DNA of 64,000 nt, taken from assembly GCF_902813185.1 (NCBI RefSeq), contig NZ_LR778301.1:1426001-1490000 (forward strand), read 5' to 3'. The notes under the pieces were generated by a model. The model ran no database searches and was not told the DNA's origin. It saw only the letters and a list, made by a program, of their open reading frames with translations. Within the stretch, counting starts at the first letter, position 1. Each line of letters begins with the position of its first letter. Both the position numbers and the translations under genes were made by a program. Shown here piece by piece: positions 57,526 to 64,000 of this stretch. This stretch comes from Denitratisoma oestradiolicum (GTDB taxonomy: Bacteria > Pseudomonadota > Gammaproteobacteria > Burkholderiales > Rhodocyclaceae).

Positions 57526-58563
57526 ATGAAATACGACATTCCCCAATCTGATCGCCAGGTCTCCATGGTCCTGGACCTCAACAAGTGCCTGGGTTGCCAT
57601 ACCTGTTCCGTGGCCTGCAAGAAGCTGTGGAACACCGATGCCGGAACCGACTATTCCTACTGGAACAACGTCGAGACCCTGCCCGGCAAGGGCTTCCCGG
57701 CCAACATCCACGACCCTGATACCGCCGGCCGCAATTTGGCGGGAGAAACCCAGCGCGGCAAGCTGCCCAACATCGACACCGGCTATGGCCGGGCCTGGAC
57801 CTTCAACCACAAGGAGGCTCTGGCTTCCACCGCCCAGCCGGTGAAGGTGTGGATCAAGCCCAAGGAAGAAGTGAAGTGGGGCCCCAACTTCGACGAGGAC
57901 GAGGGCAAGGGCAATTACCCCAAGGACAACCACTACTTCTACCTGCCCCGGCTGTGCAACCACTGCACCCATCCAGCCTGCCTCGATGCCTGCCCCCGGG
58001 CGGCCATCCACAAGCGCAAGGAAGACGGCATCGTCCTGGTGAACCAGGACAAGTGCCATGGCTACCGCTTCTGCGTCGAAGCCTGCCCCTACAAGAAGGT
58101 CTTTTACGACCACATGCGCCAGGTGTCGTCCAAGTGCATCTTCTGCCTGCCCCGGGTGGAGGAGGGCGTCGCCCCGGCCTGTGCCCGCCAGTGTCCGGGC
58201 CGCCTGCGCTTCGTGGGTTACCGGGATGACCAGGATGGCCCCATCTGGAAGCTGGTGGAGAAATGGAAGGTGGCCATTCCGCTCCATCCCGAGTACGGCC
58301 TGGGCCCCAACGTGTTCTACGTGCCGCCCATGAGCCCGCCCCAGCTGGACGATAAGGGGCGGCCCACCAGTGAGCCGCGCATTCCCCTGGCCTACCTGGA
58401 GTCCCTGTTCGGCTCGGCGGTGAAACCGGCCCTGGATATCCTCCTGGCCGAGCGGGAGAAAAAGAAGCGGGGCGAGGCCAGCGAACTGATGGATCTGCTG
58501 ATCGCCTACGACTGGAACAACAACTTCAAGCTGGCGCCCCAGCATCGGGAAGTGATTTCCTGA
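57526..58563 (+). CDS. FeS electron-transfer subunit (beta) of the molybdenum dehydrogenase
   Basis: The 345-residue subunit has four cysteine groups: CLGCHTCSVAC, CNHCTHPACLDACP, CHGYRFCVEACPY and CIFCLPR ... CARQCP. In the third group a Tyr (CHGYRFC) takes the place of a Cys, as the Trp does in NarH, so one cluster is expected to be [3Fe-4S] and three [4Fe-4S]. It passes electrons from the molybdenum subunit to the haem subunit. It has no Tat signal and should ride with the alpha subunit. It starts 12 bp after alpha. Confidence 0.95.
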   Translation: MKYDIPQSDRQVSMVLDLNKCLGCHTCSVACKKLWNTDAGTDYSYWNNVETLPGKGFPANIHDPDTAGRNLAGETQRGKLPNIDTGYGRAWTFNHKEALASTAQPVKVWIKPKEEVKWGPNFDEDEGKGNYPKDNHYFYLPRLCNHCTHPACLDACPRAAIHKRKEDGIVLVNQDKCHGYRFCVEACPYKKVFYDHMRQVSSKCIFCLPRVEEGVAPACARQCPGRLRFVGYRDDQDGPIWKLVEKWKVAIPLHPEYGLGPNVFYVPPMSPPQLDDKGRPTSEPRIPLAYLESLFGSAVKPALDILLAEREKKKRGEASELMDLLIAYDWNNNFKLAPQHREVIS

Positions 58564-58591
58564 AGCTGCACGAGAGACGGAGAAAACCATC

Positions 58592-59137
58592 ATGAAACAG
58601 AGTGTCAGCCTGATTCCCGCCCCCACCGTGACGCAACCTGGGGGCTATGTGCCGGTGGCCTATGCCGATCGCAGCACGCCGCGCACGGCCCTGGCCGAGA
58701 TTGCCGTGGAGGCTGTGGGCAAGGGCTGGAAGATCACCCTGGCCTGGGCCTGCGGGAAACCGGTGCAGGATATTGCCCGAGAGACCGACAAGTTCGTGGA
58801 TGCCTGCGCCGTTCTTGCACCCCAGGCGGCGGATGCCCCCTGGATGACCATGGGGGCGCCGGGCAAGGCGGTGGAGGGACTGCTGTGGCGTCCCGACAAG
58901 AGCGCGCCTTTTCTGATCCAGGCCGAAGGGCTGGGCTCGGTGAAGCGGACGGTTGCACCCGCCAGCGCCAAGGTCACGGGGGAATGGCGGAATGGGCGCT
59001 GGCAGGTGATGTTCGAGTTGCCCGAGTGGCCGGCCCTGGAAAAGCAGCGCCAGATCGCCCTGGCCGTCTGGCAGGGCCAGGAACAGGAACGGGCGGGACT
59101 CAAATCCATCAGTCCCGGCTGGCTGGCGGTGGAATGA
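58592..59137 (+). CDS. Haem b subunit (gamma) of the molybdenum dehydrogenase
   Basis: The 181-residue protein resembles the EbdC/DdhC-type gamma subunit. A Met (WMTMGAPG) and a Lys (RPDKSAPF) are positioned to serve as the axial haem ligands, as in ethylbenzene dehydrogenase. There is no signal peptide, consistent with hitch-hiking export. The beta-rich fold has AWACGKPVQD and GEWRNGRWQVMF. It hands electrons to a periplasmic cytochrome. Its stop overlaps the chaperone start as ATGA. Confidence 0.85.
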   Translation: MKQSVSLIPAPTVTQPGGYVPVAYADRSTPRTALAEIAVEAVGKGWKITLAWACGKPVQDIARETDKFVDACAVLAPQAADAPWMTMGAPGKAVEGLLWRPDKSAPFLIQAEGLGSVKRTVAPASAKVTGEWRNGRWQVMFELPEWPALEKQRQIALAVWQGQEQERAGLKSISPGWLAVE

Positions 59138-59616
59138 CGGCCATGATCGAGGCGTCCCTGAAACCTGCCGCCCTGCGCATGCTGGCCTGGGGCTGCCTGT
59201 GGAGCCCCCTGGCGGACAATGAGGAGCATCAGGAGGCCTGGGAAGTGCTGGGCCTGCCCGGCCGCTTCGAGGATGTGCGGATCGAGTACTGGAACAGCTT
59301 CCATGCCGGCATGCCCCAGCCGCCAGTACCGGTGCTGTTGCACGCGCTGTTGCAGTGTGAAGGTGCGGGGACGCGCGAAGATCTGATGCGCGTGGCCAAT
59401 TATCTGGAAGTGGAGTGGGATGAGCGCCGCTTGCCCCCCGACCATCTGGGGCCGGTCTGCGAGCTTTATGGTCTGGCCATCGAGCGGGAGGAGCCGGTGC
59501 TGATCGACGGCCTGCGGGACCGATATCTGCGCCCCTGGGTGGTGGCTGCACTGGCCGCCTTGAACAACCGACCTGCCATGATGGGGCTGGTGCAACGCTT
59601 TCTGAACGATCTTTAG
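59134..59616 (+). CDS. TorD/DmsD-like maturation chaperone (delta)
   Basis: The 160-residue all-helical protein has YWNSFHAGMPQPPVPVLLHALLQ and a C-terminal LRDRYLRPWVVAALAAL typical of TorD-like chaperones. It would bind the twin-arginine signal and help insert the molybdenum cofactor before Tat export; it is not part of the final enzyme. ATG 59134 overlaps the gamma stop; an ATG at 59143 is an alternative. Its placement as the fourth gene matches ethylbenzene dehydrogenase operons. Confidence 0.87.
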   Translation: MTAMIEASLKPAALRMLAWGCLWSPLADNEEHQEAWEVLGLPGRFEDVRIEYWNSFHAGMPQPPVPVLLHALLQCEGAGTREDLMRVANYLEVEWDERRLPPDHLGPVCELYGLAIEREEPVLIDGLRDRYLRPWVVAALAALNNRPAMMGLVQRFLNDL

Positions 59617-59629
59617 AAGGAAAACCCCG

Positions 59630-61093
59630 ATGGAGCAATTCGATGTGATCGTGGTCGGCGCCGGTCTTGGCGGGGCATCCTGTGGGGCCTTGCTCGCCCA
59701 GGGCGGAAAGCGGGTGTTGCTGCTGGAGCAAAACCCCAATGCCGGTGGCAAGGGTATGACCCTGCAGCGCAACGGTTACACCTATGCCGCCTGGGTTGTC
59801 GTGTCGGCGCCTGCCGTCGATAGCATGCACGAGCGTCTGTTGCGGCGCCTGGGTCTGACGGAGCGCGTGCAGCTGGTCAGCATGGGGGCATCGGACAGTC
59901 TGTATCAGTCCTCCCAGGGGGCGTTCCGCCTGATGCCCCGGGGCGATGGCAGCAGCCTCGACCCCACGGTATTGCTGGATTGGCTGGAGGTTCCCGCCGA
60001 ACAACGGATGGCGGTGATGGGCACCATCATGTCCCTGCTTTCCCTGACGCCGGCGCAGATCGATGCCCTGGAGGGCATGTCCTTCGCTCAATGGCTGGCG
60101 CCCCAGGCTCTGCCCCCGGCGGTCCATGCCTTTCTGGTCAGCCTGATGTGCGACCTGATGTACATGGTGCCGGTGGATACCCTCTGCGCCGCCGAGGCGA
60201 TCCATGGCCTGCAAAGCATGTTCCAGCGGGGCGGCGGCCTCTTCTGCGTCGGCGGGTTCGGGGCCATGGCAGAAGCCCTGTGCCAGAAGGTGCGGGAATG
60301 CGGCGGCGAGGTGCGCATGGGCTGCAAGGTCGAGCAACTGATCGTCGAAGCCGGCCGGGTAGTCGGTGTGCGCACCGAGCAGGGGGATTTCCGGGGAAGC
60401 GCCGTGGTGAGCAATGTGGGCATCCAGCCCACCGCACTCAAGCTCCTGGCCGAGGAGCCGCTGGCAGCGCCCCTGCGAGAAAAGGTGCGGCAGCTGAAGC
60501 CTTCCATCGGCATGATGGGCACCCGCTATTTCCTGCGGGAACCCTTGGTGGATGTGCCCTACGGCGTCATCTTTTCCGCCGAGTCGCCCTGGACCCAGGC
60601 CCGTTTCGAAGCCGCCTGCGCCGGCCGGGAGTCAAAGCGGGGAGTGATCTTTTTCGAGGCACCCTCGGTGTACGACCCTGCTGCCGCGCCGGATGGCCGG
60701 CAGGTGCTGCTGACCGGCTACTGGTGTCCGGCCGATCCCAACCTGGACGAAGCCGAACTGGCCCAATGGCGCGAGGCCCACGAGGCCGTGATGTGGGCCG
60801 CCTATCCGCGACTGGAGTCGCTGATCGACGATCGAGAGTTCTATACGGCCCGGGATGTCAGCCGCCTGACCCGGGATACGGTGATGACAGGCCAGGGAGG
60901 CGAGTGCATTGGCCTGGGGCAGACGGTGGGGCAATGTGGTAGCGGCAAGCCGTCGATAGACAGCGGGATTCCCGGGCTGTATTTCGTCGGCTGCGATGCC
61001 GGCGGCCGTGGCGTCGGCACCCAGCAGGCAGTGGCCTCGGGCATGGCGGTGGCCGAGCATTTGATGGATTACCCCTGCAGGATTCCCGTCTAA
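59630..61093 (+). CDS. FAD-dependent oxidoreductase of the phytoene desaturase/CrtISO type
   Basis: The 487-residue enzyme has the N-terminal dinucleotide motif VIVVGAGLGGASCGALLA and the CrtI-like signature of the family, AGGKGMTLQRNGY. A C-terminal LYFVGCDAGGRGVGTQQAVASG binds FAD. Such enzymes saturate, desaturate or isomerise polyenes and terpenoids. Its ribosome site (AGGAAAA) and 13-bp gap tie it to the molybdenum dehydrogenase operon, so an isoprenoid or steroid intermediate is a fair guess. No carotenoid genes are near. Confidence 0.85.
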   Translation: MEQFDVIVVGAGLGGASCGALLAQGGKRVLLLEQNPNAGGKGMTLQRNGYTYAAWVVVSAPAVDSMHERLLRRLGLTERVQLVSMGASDSLYQSSQGAFRLMPRGDGSSLDPTVLLDWLEVPAEQRMAVMGTIMSLLSLTPAQIDALEGMSFAQWLAPQALPPAVHAFLVSLMCDLMYMVPVDTLCAAEAIHGLQSMFQRGGGLFCVGGFGAMAEALCQKVRECGGEVRMGCKVEQLIVEAGRVVGVRTEQGDFRGSAVVSNVGIQPTALKLLAEEPLAAPLREKVRQLKPSIGMMGTRYFLREPLVDVPYGVIFSAESPWTQARFEAACAGRESKRGVIFFEAPSVYDPAAAPDGRQVLLTGYWCPADPNLDEAELAQWREAHEAVMWAAYPRLESLIDDREFYTARDVSRLTRDTVMTGQGGECIGLGQTVGQCGSGKPSIDSGIPGLYFVGCDAGGRGVGTQQAVASGMAVAEHLMDYPCRIPV

Positions 61094-61193
61094 CCATTTT
61101 GAGAGTGCTTTGGACTGGTTGATCATCGGTTCGATCTCTCTGCTGTCAACGAAAGCTATCGCAACGACTGTGGTGCTTGTTTTCAGCGGCGCT

Positions 61194-62414
61194 TTACCCT
61201 GAAGTGGATATCTGCCGTAGATCGCAGCGAATGATGGTTTCCTTCATGTGCATGGTTAGTTGGCTTGCCTCTAGGACTTCCCGTATGAACGCTTCTGGTT
61301 CGAAGCTGACTTCAGGTGCCAGCAGTCCCTGTCCCTGCACCTCGTTGCGGAGGAAGGCTTCCATGCCGATCCTCGCACAGGTTGGCGTGGTATCCAGTTC
61401 AAGGGAGCGTTTCCCTTTCTCGAACCGTTCTTCGCTCATGCTGCCGTGTACCTCGCAGGTGATAGACACTCGGTCGCCGTTGCGGAATCCTTCTACCTCT
61501 ACTTGGTTCGAATAGCCATTGGGGCCTGTGCTTAGGTCTGGTGAGAAATAGGCCTTAGCACTCACCGACTTCATATGGTGGGCGATGTAACGAGCAGGTG
61601 AGAACCCCAGGTCGTCCAGGGGTGATGTGGAGGCAAAGCCCTGCTCGATCAAGGTGCGCCATTTGTCTGATCCGGATTTGGGCATGAATGCCAGCCGGTT
61701 GCTCACCTCTTTGACTCCTGGCATGAAATGGGCCAGGGTCACTGTCTCGCCATGGCCGAAATAGTACGCGGGATAGGCACCAAAGGGCTCCGCAAACTGG
61801 ACTATTCGTTCCCCGCTCCAGCCGGGAACCTGCTGCCTGATGCCATCTATCACCTGGGTCACGGTCCCGGCCGTTATATGGAACATGTGCTCCAGGATCG
61901 CCGGGGTGAACAGCGTGGGCACGAAGGGCACGGCCAAGGCCAGGCGGATCGCCTCCACCCGGTCGAGGCGATCCGCAGCGTAACGGGCCATCACATTGGT
62001 CATGCCTGGTGCAAAGCCGCAGCCGACAACCATTCGAATGCCCGCCGCTGCTACGCGGGCCATGAATTCGCTGTCGCCGAAGAGATTTTCAGCCACGTCA
62101 TGGTCGTCATTGACGTCGATGTAGTCGATCCTCTTTTCTATGGCCATGTCGATGACGGGTGCCGCGTTGCGATAGTAGGGGCCAGCGGCATTGAAGATCA
62201 GGTCGACGCCTTCACAGGCGACATTCAAGCTTTGTCGGTCGTGTACATCCACGCGCAGGGGGCGGGCACAGCCTGCCAGGTCGTGGGCAAGGTGCTGTGC
62301 TGTATCGATGTTCAGATCGGCGACTACATATTCGATCTCCGGGTGGCGGGCAGCCATTTGCTTGGTGGCGTTGGCGCCGACACCACCACAGCCTAGGGTC
62401 AGGATGCGCATCAT
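61194..62414 (-). CDS. Saccharopine-dehydrogenase-like NAD(P)-binding oxidoreductase
   Basis: The 406-residue protein begins MMRILTLGCGGVGANATKQMAARHP, a Rossmann dinucleotide motif, followed by VVADLNIDTA and FNAAGPYYRN, all shared with saccharopine dehydrogenase and related trans-acting enoyl reductase-like proteins. The C-terminal half is longer than in lysine metabolism enzymes, and no lysine genes are near. It converges on the molybdenum dehydrogenase operon and lies downstream of a TonB receptor, so a catabolic role is plausible. ATG 62414 is the first of two adjacent ATG codons. Confidence 0.87.
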   Translation of the reverse strand: MMRILTLGCGGVGANATKQMAARHPEIEYVVADLNIDTAQHLAHDLAGCARPLRVDVHDRQSLNVACEGVDLIFNAAGPYYRNAAPVIDMAIEKRIDYIDVNDDHDVAENLFGDSEFMARVAAAGIRMVVGCGFAPGMTNVMARYAADRLDRVEAIRLALAVPFVPTLFTPAILEHMFHITAGTVTQVIDGIRQQVPGWSGERIVQFAEPFGAYPAYYFGHGETVTLAHFMPGVKEVSNRLAFMPKSGSDKWRTLIEQGFASTSPLDDLGFSPARYIAHHMKSVSAKAYFSPDLSTGPNGYSNQVEVEGFRNGDRVSITCEVHGSMSEERFEKGKRSLELDTTPTCARIGMEAFLRNEVQGQGLLAPEVSFEPEAFIREVLEASQLTMHMKETIIRCDLRQISTSG

Positions 62415-62451
62415 GTTTTTTCTTGAGTAAGGGAAACTCTTCAGGGAGCAT

Positions 62452-62482
62452 GGAAAGCGAGGGGGTAAGCCCCACGCTTTCC
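62452..62482 (-). terminator. Hairpin between TonB receptor and oxidoreductase
   Basis: GGAAAGCG and CGCTTTCC form an 8-bp stem with an inner GGGG/CCCC pairing. It lies in the 78-bp gap, 11 bases beyond the stop of the TonB receptor. There is no T-run on the minus strand, so it may attenuate rather than terminate transcription into the next gene. Confidence 0.55.
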
Positions 62483-62492
62483 CAGGTTCGGA

Positions 62493-64000
62493 TTACCACT
62501 TGTAGCCAAAAGAGACGCCATACGTCCGGGGAGGTGCCCAGGTTGCAGTCCTGTAGAAGTAGAAATCGATGCCGTTCATTGATTTTTTCTCGTCGGTCAG
62601 ATTCTTTACCCAGAAGGACGCTTCGGCGGCGCCGGGCCCCCCCACGGGGATATTGGCCAGCAGCAGGCGGGTGTTTAGCAGACCGATGGCTGAGATTTCC
62701 GTCATCGACGCTACTGCACCACTGGCCGCAAGCGGTGAGTCGTAGCTCTTGTTGACGGCGTAGAGAAAGCGCTCCGACAGCCAGGTGTAGTCTGCGATTA
62801 ACCGCAGCGTGCCCCAATCAGTCTTGGCCAGACGGCCATCAATGGCAAGGTTCAGAGTGTGCTTGGGGGCATAGGGCATTTCGCGATTGCTGGCGGTATT
62901 GATCACGACACCTGCATTCGGGGGATTGATCCCCGCATCCAAATATTCATCGAACTTCGCATCCAGATAGCCGTAACTGCTAGTTAAGCGCCAGCCGTCG
63001 CTCATTTGCCAGGTCAGTTCAAGCTCAATGCCCTGTTGGGTGGCTTTGCCGGCGTTATATAAATTGGACTGTACCGAGCCGGGCGGGATCATCGTGAGTT
63101 GCATGTCGGTGATCTTGTTGTGGAAATAGGTCGCGTTGAACATGCCCCGGCCTTCGGCGAAATTGCTCTTCACCCCGAACTCGAGGGTCTGTGATTTTTC
63201 AGGTTGATAGGGGGTGCTCAGGGTTATCGGATTTGTTGCTTCGCCGTTCCAGCCTCCGCTTTTAAATCCCTTGGCCATGCGGGCATAAATATTGACCGTA
63301 TCACTGAGTTTGTAGATCGCACTCAAAGTGGGGGTGGTGGCGCTGAAGCCGGTCATGTATTCCACAGGGGCAACACGAGTTTCAAAAACAGGCCCCTGAT
63401 AACCAACGGTACCGTATTGGCTAGCCTGCAAACCACGATCTTCACGAGTGCGCCGAATGCCGGCGGTGAGGGTCAGATTGGGCGTGGCTTTCCAGTCCAA
63501 CTGACCGTAGATAGCTTTTTGCTTGGTAGTTACGCCGCTGTTGACGAAGCCGTTATCCCCATAAATGCCGCGCATATCGTAGGTGAAGCCATCTTCTTTG
63601 AAGATGTAGTATCCCGCCACATAGTTGAAGCGATCAGTATTGCCGACCCACTGGAATTCGTGCGACCAGGTTCTCAGATCAGTGTCCTGTCCCGTGACAA
63701 CAATGGGAAGGGGCGTCCCGTCCAGGTCCATTTGATCGCTATAGAAAAGCTTGCGGTAAGAGCCGATGTATTTGACGGTATTGCTCGGGTCGAGCTGATA
63801 GGTGGCGGTCAGAGCGTGGCCATCGACTTTCAGCTTCTGGTAGAAGGTTCCACCGGGATCGGCGGCGAAGGATTTGGGCCGGCTCGTGGAGGCACGGGAC
63901 GCCGTGCCCACATAACCCAGAGCTTCCAGATCGAGGCCACCGTACAATATGGTGCCGCTGCCGTTGGCTGCATAGAGCGTGGCAGCCGTGGGCATGGAGT
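62493..64000 (-). CDS. TonB-dependent outer membrane receptor, N terminus missing
   Basis: The frame runs off the window's right end, so the signal peptide, TonB box and part of the plug are absent; about 502 residues of the C-terminal barrel are visible. Alternating beta-strand motifs (TWSHEFQWVGNTDRFNYVAGYYIFKEDG, QLDWKATPNLTLTAGIRRTRED, FNATYFHNKITDMQL) and a terminal YGVSFGYKW mark the TonB_dep_Rec barrel. Such receptors import scarce or hydrophobic compounds; steroid degraders carry several. The substrate here is inferred from the neighbouring dehydrogenase only. Confidence 0.93.
   Translation of the reverse strand, partial: SMPTAATLYAANGSGTILYGGLDLEALGYVGTASRASTSRPKSFAADPGGTFYQKLKVDGHALTATYQLDPSNTVKYIGSYRKLFYSDQMDLDGTPLPIVVTGQDTDLRTWSHEFQWVGNTDRFNYVAGYYIFKEDGFTYDMRGIYGDNGFVNSGVTTKQKAIYGQLDWKATPNLTLTAGIRRTREDRGLQASQYGTVGYQGPVFETRVAPVEYMTGFSATTPTLSAIYKLSDTVNIYARMAKGFKSGGWNGEATNPITLSTPYQPEKSQTLEFGVKSNFAEGRGMFNATYFHNKITDMQLTMIPPGSVQSNLYNAGKATQQGIELELTWQMSDGWRLTSSYGYLDAKFDEYLDAGINPPNAGVVINTASNREMPYAPKHTLNLAIDGRLAKTDWGTLRLIADYTWLSERFLYAVNKSYDSPLAASGAVASMTEISAIGLLNTRLLLANIPVGGPGAAEASFWVKNLTDEKKSMNGIDFYFYRTATWAPPRTYGVSFGYKW

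Overview
The window is a dense, high-GC bacterial chromosome segment with about 56 protein genes and one tRNA. Gene content points to a betaproteobacterium: CysB-type LysR regulator, PpsA, PpiD, SixA, BepA-like M48 protease and EnvZ/OmpR. The right end carries a Tat-exported class II molybdenum dehydrogenase with its FeS, haem b and chaperone partners, of the ethylbenzene / steroid C25 dehydrogenase type, next to a TonB receptor. This suggests a Sterolibacterium-like member of the Rhodocyclales/Nitrosomonadales. The taxonomic call is inference from gene content only.

Layout. 1-2741: end of a hybrid histidine kinase and an HD-GYP response regulator. 2897-5557: CoxG-like protein, a small conserved protein and an acyl-CoA synthetase, closed by a 36-bp perfect palindrome. 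5606-9329: a small orphan, threonine synthase, a methyltransferase, SapC and a truncated globin. 9326-11539: an EnvZ/OmpR pair split by two tandem 87-bp repeats. 11675-15243: small proteins, a degenerate EAL-HDOD protein and a FecR protein. 15374-22929: ppsA, NfeD/SPFH pair, a DNA glycosylase, tRNA-Arg(CCU), ppiD and cysB.

23056-35374 is the most striking block: eight co-directional, mostly overlapping or nearly abutting genes. They encode a CHASE2 Ser/Thr kinase, a PP2C phosphatase, an FHA protein, a CHASE2 class III adenylate cyclase, a metallo-beta-lactamase-fold cyclic nucleotide phosphodiesterase, a cNMP-binding/rhodanese fusion, a GAF-containing GspE/PilB-type ATPase and a GAF-HD-GYP c-di-GMP phosphodiesterase. 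A major pilin gene with its own sigma-54 promoter follows. Together they look like one circuit that could read, erase and execute Ser/Thr phosphorylation, cAMP and c-di-GMP signals on a pilus or secretion ATPase.

36030-50027 is a surface-glycan region: TMTC-like GT-C protein, GT2, DUF354, AsnB-like amidotransferase, alpha/alpha-toroid protein, radical SAM protein, two methyltransferases, flippase-like protein, GT4, UDP-sugar dehydrogenase and GalE. The genes at about 44.0-47.7 kb and 36.0-38.0 kb look more AT-rich than their surroundings. 50031-53542: SixA, CYTH-CHAD and an M48 protease. 53614-61093: moaC, a TusA-like gene, then the molybdenum dehydrogenase operon and an FAD oxidoreductase. 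On the minus strand, 61194-62414 is a saccharopine-dehydrogenase-like protein and 62493 to the window end is a TonB-dependent receptor without its N terminus.

No CRISPR array, insertion sequence, rRNA or phage gene was seen.
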